Shown here: positions 1 through 7,724 of the stretch, one piece after another
How the letters are laid out: the number at the start of each line of letters is the position of its first letter
How positions within the stretch are numbered: position 1 is the first letter of the stretch
Assembly (NCBI GenBank): GCA_964561535.1
Contig: CAZLPZ010000028.1
Span: forward strand, 1 to 22,912
DNA length: 22,912 bases
Direction of reading: 5' to 3'
Source: CAZLPZ01 sp964561535
GTDB lineage: Bacteria; Pseudomonadota; Alphaproteobacteria; Micavibrionales; Micavibrionaceae
Program-made: the position numbers and the translations under genes
The notes under the pieces: generated by a model
What the model was told of the DNA's origin: nothing
Seen by the model: the letters and a program-made list of their open reading frames with translations, nothing else
Databases searched by the model: none

Positions 1-201
1 GGCAAACAGGCAGAATTATTATTCTCTTCTCCTGTAACCATTGGGGATATTAAAACCACCCTCGCAGAACATATGGGGCAGAATCATAAGTCCCTTGTTG
101 ATGATTCCGTGCTTGCAGGTGAGAAAGATATTCTGTCAGATGATTTTGTCATTGAGAGTGATTGTATCCTATCCATCTTACCGCCTGTATGTGGAGGGTA
201 A
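1..201 (+). CDS. moaD: Molybdopterin synthase small subunit MoaD (5' end missing)
   Basis: The first 66 codons read in frame from the window edge and end in P-P-V-C-G-G-stop, the MoaD/ubiquitin-like tail whose terminal diglycine is adenylated by MoeB and then thiocarboxylated. MoaD gives this sulfur to precursor Z inside the MoaD2-MoaE2 molybdopterin synthase in the cytoplasm. Full MoaD is about 80 residues, so only a short N-terminal piece lies outside the window. The residue before the diglycine is Cys where Ser is more usual. The stop is followed two bases later by the moaE start, and the GGAGGG just before the stop would serve as the moaE ribosome-binding site. A MoeB-rhodanese gene that could charge this protein lies at 3534-4598. 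Confidence 0.9.
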   Translation, partial: GKQAELLFSSPVTIGDIKTTLAEHMGQNHKSLVDDSVLAGEKDILSDDFVIESDCILSILPPVCGG

Positions 202-203
202 GC

Positions 204-692
204 ATGAGCGATATCTATGTATCCCTTGAAGAAACGCCGCTTGATATTACAACCTTGATGCAAAAGGTACAAAGTGACGCGCATGGTGCGATTGATCTGT
301 TTGTCGGCACAGTCCGCAACAATCATCAGGGCCAGAGCGTGATTGGGATTACCTATGATGCGCACGAGGAGATTGCGAAGGGCGTTTTTACGCAGATTTG
401 TGCGGAAGCAATGGGTGTTTGGCCGGATACAAAATACGCTATATCTCATTTCAAGGGTGAGCTTCCCGTATGCGGGATCAGCATTATCATCGCCGTTAGC
501 TCTGCCCACAGAGCGGAAAGTTTTGAAGCCTGCCGCTATGTTATCGAGGAAATCAAAACGCGCGCCCCTATCTGGAAGCAAGAACATTATGTGACCGGAA
601 AAAGTGCCTGGCTACCCGGACATTCCCTAAAAGATGAGACCAACATGACTGAGGTTTGTTGTGGCAAATGCTGTGGGGGTAAACATGCATGA
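204..692 (+). CDS. moaE: Molybdopterin synthase catalytic subunit MoaE
   Basis: The 162-residue product matches MoaE throughout: an N-terminal segment with D-L-F-V-G-T-V-R, a central H-F-K-G-E-L-P-V-C and A-V-S-S-A-H-R, and a C-terminal A-P-I-W-K-Q-E-H-Y ... G-K-S-A-W segment with the two lysines that position MoaD's tail and the substrate. It converts precursor Z to molybdopterin with MoaD as sulfur donor. The ATG at 204 is chosen because GGAGGG lies just upstream and it follows the moaD stop; a start at 162 would overlap moaD. The protein ends in a short tail with two Cys-Cys pairs and a diglycine (C-C-G-K-C-C-G-G), which is outside the usual fold. The gene overlaps mobA by 8 bases, indicating translational coupling. 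Confidence 0.93.
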   Translation: MSDIYVSLEETPLDITTLMQKVQSDAHGAIDLFVGTVRNNHQGQSVIGITYDAHEEIAKGVFTQICAEAMGVWPDTKYAISHFKGELPVCGISIIIAVSSAHRAESFEACRYVIEEIKTRAPIWKQEHYVTGKSAWLPGHSLKDETNMTEVCCGKCCGGKHA

Positions 693-1209
693 TCCTTCCA
701 GCATTGCGGGCGTTATTCTTGCGGGCGGGCGATCAAGCCGAATGGGGCAAAATAAGGCTTTACTAGATTATCAAGGAAAGCCCCTTATTGAACATATCGC
801 GGATATTCTGCGTCGTTCAGGCATTCAGGAGGTTTTAATCAGTGGCTCGGTTGATGGATATGACTGCATCCCCGATAGCGCGCCCTTTCAAGGCCCAGCA
901 TTTGCCATTCGTGATGTTCTCCGAACGCGTCCAGGTTATAAGGGCTATCTTTTTGTCCCTGTTGATATGCCACGCCTCAAACCTGAAGTGCTGCGTGAAC
1001 TCATGACCCATAAAGAGGGTGGATATTTTACCCGTTGGCCATTGCCAGTCTTTTTGTGCCCGCCGGTCACCATGACCGAAACATCATCGGTACAGGATTT
1101 TATAGAAGCGCAAGGCGTATATCCCATCGATATACCCACCGCTTTTGAAGATTGTTTCATAAATACAAATACACCGCAGGAATGGAAGGAGGCACTGACA
1201 GCACCATGA
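685..1209 (+). CDS. mobA: Molybdenum cofactor guanylyltransferase MobA
   Basis: The 174-residue protein begins with the nucleotidyltransferase signature A-G-G-R-S-S-R-M-G-Q-N-K (residues about 11-22), has the metal-binding V-P-V-D-M-P motif near residue 93, and ends N-T-N-T-P-Q-E-W, a typical MobA ending. It joins GMP from GTP to Mo-molybdopterin to make the bis-MGD form used by DMSO-reductase-family enzymes. The ATG at 685, behind a GGGGG run, is preferred over the in-frame GTG at 661. It overlaps moaE upstream and shares an ATGA with the next gene. It is slightly shorter than most MobA proteins (about 190-200 residues), with the region between the D-M-P motif and the end compact. Confidence 0.9.
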   Translation: MHDPSSIAGVILAGGRSSRMGQNKALLDYQGKPLIEHIADILRRSGIQEVLISGSVDGYDCIPDSAPFQGPAFAIRDVLRTRPGYKGYLFVPVDMPRLKPEVLRELMTHKEGGYFTRWPLPVFLCPPVTMTETSSVQDFIEAQGVYPIDIPTAFEDCFINTNTPQEWKEALTAP

Positions 1210-1559
1210 ATGTAAAAATTTCACAAAATTCTGTTACATTTAAAATTTCGGAAGATGAGCTTCATCAGCTTATGAGTGGGCATGCGCTTGAGCAAAAGAC
1301 GCTCATCGGCACCAGTGAATTTATGATGGTTATTGATCCAGAGCCTCAGGAATTTTTTGAGGATTTCAGGGAAAAGCCACTCAAACTTATTTTGGATCGG
1401 CCTGAATCCTGCCTCATGCTTTGCACCACGCTGGATGAAATAAAAAAGCTGAGTGATATGGGTAAAAGCCGAGATGGTTTATCGGCGCATATTGGCGGGA
1501 TTGATGTGTTCCTACAAGTCGATGTGCGGCAGGACAGCAGATCGGGAATACAGAAGTGA
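1206..1559 (+). CDS. Small unknown protein of the molybdenum-cofactor operon
   Basis: A 117-residue protein starts at the ATG inside the mobA stop (ATGA overlap), so it is translated as part of the moa/mob unit. It begins M-N-V-K-I-S-Q-N-S-V-T-F-K-I-S-E-D-E-L, a beta-rich opening resembling the small DUF7009-type proteins that start with K-I-R-I-x-x-N-S-I-R-L-R-L; this resemblance is from memory and only moderate. There is no signal peptide, membrane segment or obvious catalytic motif. The position suggests a role in cofactor synthesis or in an enzyme using it, but nothing in the protein itself shows one. Confidence 0.75.
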   Translation: MNVKISQNSVTFKISEDELHQLMSGHALEQKTLIGTSEFMMVIDPEPQEFFEDFREKPLKLILDRPESCLMLCTTLDEIKKLSDMGKSRDGLSAHIGGIDVFLQVDVRQDSRSGIQK

Positions 1560-1639
1560 TAAATGTTGTTTAATGCAGGGATCGATCCATTATGGAATTT
1601 ATAGTATTGCTTTTAGACTATAAACGCAACTGTATGTTC

Positions 1640-1681
1640 TTGATCTGAATCAACCTCATTTCTTTTTTCTTTCGGTATAAT
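1640..1681 (+). promoter_or_regulatory. FNR/FixK-type activated promoter of the PAS-chemoreceptor operon
   Basis: TTGATCTGAATCAA at 1640-1653 is a perfect match to the FNR/Anr/FixK consensus TTGAT-N4-ATCAA. A perfect -10 hexamer, TATAAT, lies at 1676-1681, which predicts a start near 1688. The box centre (1646.5) is then 41.5 bases upstream, the standard spacing for activation by this family. No good -35 hexamer is present, as expected when an activator replaces it. The first gene starts at 1710, giving a leader of about 22 bases. Confidence 0.8.
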
Positions 1682-1709
1682 GAAAGATAGGAGCTTATAA
1701 GAGAAAACC

Positions 1710-2261
1710 ATGACCGACACTGTAAAAAAGATGACTATGCCAACCGGCGTTGAGCGGTTTTTCCGTGAGGACGAGGTGATCGTCAGCAAAACCGACCTTA
1801 AGGGTCGGATGACCTATGTGAACCGTGTTTTTATCAACATCTCCGGCTTTGAAGAATCAGAATTATTAGGCAAGCCGCACAGCCTGATCCGCAACCCGGA
1901 AATGCCGCGCAGTGTCTTTAAGCTTCTCTGGGATACGATTGGCGCAGGCCTCGAGATTTTTGCCTATGTCAATAATATGAGCAAAAACGGTGATCACTAC
2001 TGGGTCCTGGCGCATGTCACGCCATCCTTTGATAAAAGCGGCCAGATTGTGGGCTATCATTCCAACCGTCGTGTGCCCGATCGTGACGTGGTGAACTCCA
2101 CCATCATCCCCCTTTACAAGGCTATACTCGAAGAAGAAAACAGGCACAAAAACGCCAAAGAAGGTATGCAAAAAGGCTTCGACATGTTGGTTGACGCCAT
2201 CAAGCAGAAAGGCATAAGTTATGATGAACTTATCTTCGCTCTCCAGCGCAAAACTGCTTAA
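1710..2261 (+). CDS. Aer-type PAS domain protein (soluble sensor of a split aerotaxis receptor)
   Basis: The 183-residue protein has one PAS domain (about residues 20-130) clearly like that of the E. coli aerotaxis receptor Aer: N-R-V-F-I-N-I-S-G-F, then I-R-N-P-E-M-P, L-L-W-D-T-I, and K-N-G-D-H-Y-W-V, segments that form the FAD pocket in Aer. The usual R-H-P-D-M-P reads R-N-P-E-M-P here. A charged helical tail follows (E-E-E-N-R-H-K-N-A-K-E-G). There is no membrane segment or signalling domain; these are supplied by the next gene, which overlaps by 41 bases. It likely senses redox state or oxygen through bound flavin and passes this to the chemoreceptor. The FNR-type promoter upstream links expression to low oxygen. 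Confidence 0.88.
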   Translation: MTDTVKKMTMPTGVERFFREDEVIVSKTDLKGRMTYVNRVFINISGFEESELLGKPHSLIRNPEMPRSVFKLLWDTIGAGLEIFAYVNNMSKNGDHYWVLAHVTPSFDKSGQIVGYHSNRRVPDRDVVNSTIIPLYKAILEEENRHKNAKEGMQKGFDMLVDAIKQKGISYDELIFALQRKTA

Positions 2262-3537
2262 CGGCACTGGGTTTGGTGTAAGCATCATCACAGGCGGCGT
2301 TTTATGGATGAACGGATCCTGGATGGGGCTTGCCGGAGTTGTGGTGATTGCCACATGCCAAATTGCCGCTTTTCTTAAAATAGGAAAGTCTGAATCAGAA
2401 ATAGAACGCATGACCAAAACGGTTAGCGCGTTAGCCAAGGGTGATTTTGAATCCCGCCTGACTAATATCACGGAAAAAGGGCGATTCGGTGAATTTCAGT
2501 GGGCGCTGAATGAGATGGTGGATGCCGTGGATTCCTTTATCCGTGAGGCCACTGCCGCCATGGAGCATGTCAGCCGCAACCAGTATTTCCGTCGCATCTT
2601 AGAATCCGGAATGCATGGCAACCTTTTAAATGGTGCGCGGATTATCAACCGTGCCGCACAGAATGTTGAAGATAAAATGAACGGGTTTGTGAATGTGGCA
2701 ACCGATCTGGATACATCGCTGACTGAGGTCGTAAAGCAATTGAATTCAACCGCAAAGACTTTAGAAAACGGCGCAGATACGATGCAAAATTCTATCTCTA
2801 TAACGACGCAAGGAGCAGATGCTGCCATGCGGAGTTCAGATAGTGCGTCAATGAGCGTGCAAACCATTTCCGCCGCCGCAGAGGAAATGTCGAGCTGTAT
2901 CGCCGAGATCACCCAGCAGATGAGCAAGACCTCCACGATCGCCAAAACAGCCGTTGAAAAATCTACTGCCGCCAAGGAAACTATCACGGACCTCTCACAC
3001 ATGGCTGATAAAATTGGTGAAGTGGTCGTCATGATTGAAGGTATAGCAGGACAGACAAATCTTCTGGCGCTCAACGCCACCATCGAAGCGGCGCGGGCGG
3101 GCGAGGCCGGTAAAGGCTTTGCCGTTGTGGCCAGTGAGGTTAAGGAACTAGCGGGTCAGACTAGCAAAGCCACCGAAGAAATTGTAGACCTCGTGACCAG
3201 CATACGGGAATCGGTTGATAGTGTTATCAACACTTTCATATCGATTAGTTCCGTTATATCAGAGATCAACGAATCTGCCACGGCTGTTGCCGCCGCAATT
3301 GAAGAACAAAGCGCCGCTTCCAAGGAAATTGCAAATAGTGCAGAACGTGCCTCGACCGGGACACAAGGTGTTGCAGGAAATGTCCGAGAGATCAATCAAA
3401 GCATGGCACAAGTAGGTCAGGCCGCGAATAATGTTATGCAGGCAACGGGTGATCTTTCCGGGCAAGCCGTGAAACGTGTGCATCTGCTGCTTGATAAAAT
3501 GGGTGCGTTTATGACCGAGCTTAAGAAAATAGCTTAA
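2221..3537 (+). CDS. Methyl-accepting chemotaxis protein, membrane-anchored
   Basis: The 438-residue protein has two hydrophobic segments near residues 13-30 and 35-52 joined by a very short loop (a hairpin with almost no periplasmic part), then a HAMP-like segment (to about 110) and a long coiled-coil signalling domain. The hairpin tip that contacts CheA/CheW is unmistakable: I-A-G-Q-T-N-L-L-A-L-N-A-T-I-E-A-A-R-A-G-E followed by G-K-G-F-A-V-V-A-S-E-V. Lack of a periplasmic sensor and the Aer-like hairpin imply that input comes from the PAS protein encoded just upstream. The start at 2221 follows AGAAAGG and overlaps the PAS gene. The end overlaps the convergent MoeB gene by a few bases. Confidence 0.93.
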   Translation: MMNLSSLSSAKLLNGTGFGVSIITGGVLWMNGSWMGLAGVVVIATCQIAAFLKIGKSESEIERMTKTVSALAKGDFESRLTNITEKGRFGEFQWALNEMVDAVDSFIREATAAMEHVSRNQYFRRILESGMHGNLLNGARIINRAAQNVEDKMNGFVNVATDLDTSLTEVVKQLNSTAKTLENGADTMQNSISITTQGADAAMRSSDSASMSVQTISAAAEEMSSCIAEITQQMSKTSTIAKTAVEKSTAAKETITDLSHMADKIGEVVVMIEGIAGQTNLLALNATIEAARAGEAGKGFAVVASEVKELAGQTSKATEEIVDLVTSIRESVDSVINTFISISSVISEINESATAVAAAIEEQSAASKEIANSAERASTGTQGVAGNVREINQSMAQVGQAANNVMQATGDLSGQAVKRVHLLLDKMGAFMTELKKIA

Positions 3538-4598
3538 AGCTCTTCCATCCACGCCTCGTACCCACCTGACATGCTGTAAACCTCTTGGTATCCCTGCGCC
3601 TTCAGAATTTGCGCTGCCTGCAGGCTACGCATGCCTTTTTGGCAATGCAGAATAATTTTGGCATCCTGTGGCACATCCGGCAAATGTCCCGCCATTATTT
3701 TTGAAAGTGGCCAAAGCGTCGCCCCCTCAATATGCCCCTGATCCCATTCAACTTGCTCCCGCACGTCGATCAGACAGGCATTCTCACTACCCCGCACCTG
3801 CTTGGGCAAGAGTTCAGGAACAAAATTGCATACAGGAGAGCTGTAGGTAAGAACAATATGATCCTGTTCTTTACTACAAACCGCGCAGTTCATATTTTTT
3901 GGAATATTCAAAAGGCGCGTTTGCATTGTTTTGGTGTCAAGTGTCCAGAGCTTGCCGATCAGTGGTTCAAAACTGTCATGCCCTGTTATCATCTGAATAA
4001 CTTGCAACGCTTGTGTTACACCAATAAATCCAGCCACCGCGCCGATCACGCCGGCCTCCGCACAATTCATGATGCGTCCCTTGGGTTTTTCCGGATACAA
4101 GCAGCGATAACACGGCCCGCCCTTAAAATTAAAAATACTGGCCTGACCGTCAAACCCCTGAATAGCGCCATAAACCCATGGCTTGCCAAATTTAAACGCC
4201 GCATCGTTGATCAAAAACTTTGTTTCGAAATTATCAGTGCCGTCGATAATTACATCATAGCTTGGAAACAGCCGTGCGGCACTTTCCGCATTCAGCTCTT
4301 CAACATAAGTCTCAATCTGGATTGTTGGGTTCAGACTTTTAAGCCGCTCCGCCGCTTGCTGGGCTTTAGATTGGCCGACAGCATCCGTGTCAAATAAAAC
4401 TTGTCGTTGCAAGTTGCTTTCATCGACACGGTCAAAGTCAATGATCCCGATCCGCCCCACTCCCGCCGCCGCGAGATACAACAACGCAGGAGAACCTAAG
4501 CCTCCCGCGCCCACGCACAATACTGAAGCTTTCAGGAGTTTTTCCTGACCATCTGCACCAATTTCTAGTAGTCTCATTTGGCGGTCATAGCGGCTCAT
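3534..4598 (-). CDS. moeB: MoeB-type adenylyltransferase with C-terminal rhodanese domain
   Basis: The 354-residue protein combines an E1-like ThiF/MoeB domain (residues 1-250) with a rhodanese domain (about 265-354), the MoeZ/MoeBR layout. The first part shows the nucleotide-binding loop V-G-A-G-G-L-G-S, the conserved D-G-T-D-N-F-E-T-K, and two Cys pairs for zinc (C-Y-R-C and C-A-V-C). The second shows L-I-D-V-R-E and the active-site loop H-C-Q-K-G-M-R-S. It adenylates the MoaD C-terminus and can supply the sulfur from its own rhodanese cysteine. It converges on the chemoreceptor gene with overlapping stops, so any shared terminator would lie inside coding DNA. The moaD gene lies about 3.3 kb away. 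ThiF-like activity on ThiS is also possible from sequence alone. Confidence 0.9.
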   Translation of the reverse strand: MSRYDRQMRLLEIGADGQEKLLKASVLCVGAGGLGSPALLYLAAAGVGRIGIIDFDRVDESNLQRQVLFDTDAVGQSKAQQAAERLKSLNPTIQIETYVEELNAESAARLFPSYDVIIDGTDNFETKFLINDAAFKFGKPWVYGAIQGFDGQASIFNFKGGPCYRCLYPEKPKGRIMNCAEAGVIGAVAGFIGVTQALQVIQMITGHDSFEPLIGKLWTLDTKTMQTRLLNIPKNMNCAVCSKEQDHIVLTYSSPVCNFVPELLPKQVRGSENACLIDVREQVEWDQGHIEGATLWPLSKIMAGHLPDVPQDAKIILHCQKGMRSLQAAQILKAQGYQEVYSMSGGYEAWMEEL

Positions 4599-4760
4599 AA
4601 TCTACTTTCGTCTATAATATTAGAAATTAGTTTTAGCCTATTTTGTTAACATTGCAAATTCAGGGTTTTACGTTGAACTGCGCGGCATAAGAAGCTAATG
4701 TCGGGTTTGTGAGCTCATCTGGGCTCTCCGGGGCTTAAGAACCCTGCAGTTACCGAATCA

Positions 4761-5225
4761 TGTAAGAATCCTACGGGTTATTTACAGTTTGGGTTAAACT
4801 AAAATACTAAACGTAGTTTCTCATAAGGAGTTAGGTTATCAAGGCTCGCGTGAGGTTTAACGGTGTTGTAGAAATTAACAAAACGCACAAAACTGATCTG
4901 CCGATCGCGACGATCCATAAAAATAATCTTACCGTGCCACATCTCCATCAAGGTCCGGATGACCTGTTCAGCTTTACCATTTGTTTGCGGACGAGCGGGC
5001 CGTGTAAATTTTTGCGCGATGTTGTGCGCCGATGCCACCTGAACAAAGACGTGTTCAAGGGTCCCTTTAAACTCGGTCCCATTATCGGAATACACACATT
5101 CAATTGTGTACGGGCATTCATCGATGACCTGTTTCAGGAACGTGGCCGTGGATCCTTGCGTTTTATCCGGCAGGATCGCGGCATAAAGCTCGCGTGAGAA
5201 ATCATCAATCGCCACAAAGAGATAC
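4761..5225 (-). mobile_element. IS481-type insertion sequence, 3' fragment (copy 1)
   Basis: The fragment begins at a TGTAAGAATCC end on the left, the 5'-TGT terminus typical of IS481 ends, and runs through the transposase C-terminal half. It stops abruptly at ...AGAGATAC (5225), beyond which the sequence has no similarity to the other copy (21334-21797). The two copies lie in the same orientation, about 16.6 kb apart, and by eye differ at about 45 of 465 positions. The 5' half of the element, including the N-terminal helix-turn-helix and the other terminal repeat, is absent. Confidence 0.8.
4799..5225 (-). pseudogene. IS481-type DDE transposase, C-terminal remnant
   Basis: The reading frame encodes only the integrase core: Y-L-F-V-A-I-D-D-F-S-R-E with the first catalytic Asp, V-Y-S-D-N-G-T-E-F with the second, and R-P-Q-T-N-G-K-A-E with the catalytic Glu. 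The N-terminal DNA-binding part is missing, and the frame picks up unrelated residues upstream of 5225 before a stop. Near the end a one-base difference from copy 2 changes the last residues (ends ...Y-E-K-L-R-L-V-F). It cannot be an active transposase. Confidence 0.85.
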
Positions 5226-5547
5226 TTGACGACAGAAATGGCTGTCATTGGTGTCATGATCTCGCAAAATCGTGCGATTGACGTTTACCCTGGCACGATG
5301 CTCCCGGTCTTTGATATTCTCAAGGGAAAACCCCTTGACGGCATTGCAAAATATTTAACACAACGGGATTTTGTTCGAATTGATTTCTCAAGAAATCAAA
5401 TGGCCTACAAAAAATGTTCAATCTAAAACCCCATAGGAATCCCCCCACTAATGAGCTACGATTTTCTCAGAGGATCGATACGCTATGCCAAACACCACAG
5501 GTCTCTATATGGTAATCTTTGGCTCTAAAAATTGATGAGGTACAATT
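5226..5547 (+). other. Junction region with a possible gene remnant
   Basis: Between the IS481 break and the next gene there is one open stretch, 5256-5426 (+), 56 codons starting M-I-S-Q-N-R-A-I-D-V-Y. Its codon use looks plausible, and the frame is open back to the IS boundary, so it may be the tail of a gene cut by the insertion. It resembles no family I recognise. The rest (5427-5547) is AT-rich and probably contains the promoter of the gene at 5548, which has GATGAGG as its ribosome-binding site. Confidence 0.3.
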
Positions 5548-6345
5548 ATGTCCCAAAAAGCATCCACACCCCCAAACTCTTGTACCTCTTTTCCCTCCAA
5601 GTCTTACAAAACAGGATTCCCCCCCAATGTACTAAAATTCAAAGAATATTTAGAACACTCAGGCGATCCTTGGGCCATCACGATGCGCAAGCTCACAGAA
5701 CAAAAAAAGAATCTTGATATTTCTGCTCTGCAAAAAATGTGGCGCACCTTAGAGGAAAAAGAACAAAAGAAATATAACACTTTAGACGATACATGGGTTC
5801 GGTACTTTGTGATGTATGCGTCTTTCTATTCACATCTCCCTCCTTATTACTTTGAACCTAAAAGTCAGAGAAATTTGCTCACCCAAGACCTTCGCCAACT
5901 TGTCAAGAAATTGACTCGAGCATTACAATATAACGAATTTGACTACCGAATTTCATCCTTAAACAAGAATGAAAATTTTTTATTCTACGAAGAGCTCGGT
6001 TATTCAGATCGTCGGGAGATCGATAATAGTCAAGCGGTCATACCGAAAATATCGGACGTCTTGAATAAGATTCTTAATATGGCAGAAAACGAAATTAAAA
6101 GCACTGTAACTGTTCGTAAAGATTTACACGCTCAGGCAAGAATGTTCGTGTATTACATGGCTAATTATCTGAGAAATATATACGGAAGTCCCTTATACTC
6201 GGTTCTTATAACCACCGCCATCGCAATCTTTGGAATTCAATATGACGAGCGCGAAATCCGAAAAATTATTGAAACAACAAAGATAAAGACATGTGCGCCC
6301 AAGCCAAAAGATGCTCCCCGGATAGAAGATGACGATCTTTTTTGA
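5548..6345 (+). CDS. Unrecognised accessory protein
   Basis: A 265-residue protein starts at an ATG behind GATGAGG. I do not recognise a family. It is rich in Lys, Glu, Tyr and Asn and mostly predicted helical, with a segment of aromatic residues (W-V-R-Y-F-V-M-Y-A-S-F-Y, about residues 88-99) and a late hydrophobic stretch (L-Y-S-V-L-I-T-T-A-I-A-I-F-G-I, about residues 218-232) that could be a buried helix or weak membrane segment. The C-terminus is acidic (I-E-D-D-D-L-F). Base composition is more AT-rich than the moa genes, in keeping with acquired DNA. It is the first gene inside the left IS481 fragment and precedes the methyltransferase on the same strand. Confidence 0.65.
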   Translation: MSQKASTPPNSCTSFPSKSYKTGFPPNVLKFKEYLEHSGDPWAITMRKLTEQKKNLDISALQKMWRTLEEKEQKKYNTLDDTWVRYFVMYASFYSHLPPYYFEPKSQRNLLTQDLRQLVKKLTRALQYNEFDYRISSLNKNENFLFYEELGYSDRREIDNSQAVIPKISDVLNKILNMAENEIKSTVTVRKDLHAQARMFVYYMANYLRNIYGSPLYSVLITTAIAIFGIQYDEREIRKIIETTKIKTCAPKPKDAPRIEDDDLF

Positions 6346-6376
6346 TCTTTTCCCCTCCCTTAGATTCTAGGTTTTG

Positions 6377-6410
6377 CTCATCCTAAACATGTCAGACATG
6401 CAAGGATGAG
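6377..6410 (+). promoter_or_regulatory. Hairpin that encloses the methyltransferase ribosome-binding site
   Basis: CTCATCCT (6377-6384) pairs perfectly with AGGATGAG (6403-6410), and inside it CATGT (6388-6392) pairs with ACATG (6396-6400). The 3' arm is itself the Shine-Dalgarno sequence of the gene starting at 6420. In RNA the hairpin would hide the ribosome-binding site; in DNA the inverted repeat could bind a dimeric regulator. Confidence 0.6.
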
Positions 6411-6419
6411 GAACCACAA

Positions 6420-7724
6420 ATGTTACAAATTAAATACCAAAAAATTGAGACTCTCATCCCCTACGTAAATAACGCCAGAATGCACCCGCAAGGCCAACTC
6501 AGAAAACTAGCCGCCAACATCAAAAACATGGGATTCCTGGTCCCCATACTCATCGATCAAAAGGGGGTTATTCTTGCAGGACATGGCCGGGTTGAAGCTG
6601 CGAAAATGGTCGGTCTTCAAGAAGTCCCAATTATATTGATAGACCACCTGGACGAAGCCCAAAAACGTGCCTTCATGCTGGCGGATAACCGTCTATGTCA
6701 GGACTCTACCTGGGATAAAGAAAAACTAAAAATTGAATTTGAGTTTTTGACCGAATTTGAGATTGAGCTCGGTCTAACCGCTTTCGACACACCTGAGATT
6801 GACTTGGTACTCGGAGGCGAAGACCCAGCCAGCCCACCAGATGACCTGATTGAGCCATTACCCCCCAACTACCAACCCGTAACGCGTTTGGGGGATCTCT
6901 GGGTCTTGGGCCCACATCGTTTGATATGTGGAGATTCTTTACAGCCATCAACCTACCAATCGCTCTTGTCAGGCGAACAGGTCGCTATGGTCTTCACCGA
7001 TCCCCCATATAATGTGGCAATTGACGGTCATGTAAAACGTAAGGCTGATCCGGGTACCCGGGAATTTTTGATGGCATCGGGGGAAATGTCCTCTGCCCGC
7101 TTTACTGAATTTTTGAGCGAGTTCCTCATGCAAACGGGCCTAAGCTTGAAAGACGGGGGGATCGCCTTTATCTGTATGGATTGGCGCCATATAGCGGAAC
7201 TTTTAAAGGCAGCCCATGGCCTACTGGAATTCAAACAACTCTGCGTTTGGTCCAAAGACAAGGCCGGCATGGGAACATTTTACCGTAGTCAACATGAATT
7301 AGTTTTTGTGTTTAAAAACGGGACGGCTCCACACATCAATAACTTCGGCCTCGGCAATAAAGGGCGCTATCGAACCAACATATGGAATTATCCGGTTGTT
7401 CCCCCTGAACACCAGCCCGGAATTGAAGGAGTTTATCACCCGACTGTTAAGCCCACAACGATGGTCATGGATGCCCTACGGGATTGCTCGCACCGCGGCA
7501 ATATCGTTCTCGACCCTTTCGGCGGGTCGGGGACAACCTTGATCGCCGCTGAAAAAACGGGGCGCGAGGCCAGGTTAATCGAGTTGGATCCCTTATATTG
7601 TGACATGATCGTGCGGCGCTGGGAAAAATATACGGGCCGGGAGGCCACCCTGGGTGATGAGGAAAAGACATTTAAAAAAGCCAAGGCGTCCCGCCTCAAC
7701 GCTTTAGAAGAGGGACAATTATGA
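6420..7724 (+). CDS. ParB-domain DNA methyltransferase (N4-cytosine/N6-adenine type)
   Basis: The 434-residue protein has an N-terminal ParB/Srx-like domain (residues 1-95, with L-A-G-H-G-R-V-E-A-A-K at 52-62) and a C-terminal S-adenosylmethionine-dependent amino-methyltransferase domain. The catalytic motif D-P-P-Y is at 194-197 and the AdoMet-binding D-P-F-G-G-S-G-T-T at 365-373, so motif IV precedes motif I, the beta-class order. Such proteins are common on alphaproteobacterial phages and islands, where they methylate adenine or cytosine in a short site; the site cannot be read from sequence. It overlaps the DUF5681 gene by ATGA. The start is preceded by AGGATGAG, which lies in a hairpin arm. 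It could be an orphan methylase or protect the island from the nucleases encoded nearby. Confidence 0.9.
   Translation: MLQIKYQKIETLIPYVNNARMHPQGQLRKLAANIKNMGFLVPILIDQKGVILAGHGRVEAAKMVGLQEVPIILIDHLDEAQKRAFMLADNRLCQDSTWDKEKLKIEFEFLTEFEIELGLTAFDTPEIDLVLGGEDPASPPDDLIEPLPPNYQPVTRLGDLWVLGPHRLICGDSLQPSTYQSLLSGEQVAMVFTDPPYNVAIDGHVKRKADPGTREFLMASGEMSSARFTEFLSEFLMQTGLSLKDGGIAFICMDWRHIAELLKAAHGLLEFKQLCVWSKDKAGMGTFYRSQHELVFVFKNGTAPHINNFGLGNKGRYRTNIWNYPVVPPEHQPGIEGVYHPTVKPTTMVMDALRDCSHRGNIVLDPFGGSGTTLIAAEKTGREARLIELDPLYCDMIVRRWEKYTGREATLGDEEKTFKKAKASRLNALEEGQL

Noticed and set aside
2221..2261. Frameshift joining the PAS and chemoreceptor genes into one aer gene
   Set aside because: The chemoreceptor has its own ribosome-binding site and the PAS protein ends in a natural-looking tail; separate overlapping genes of this type are familiar in alphaproteobacteria.
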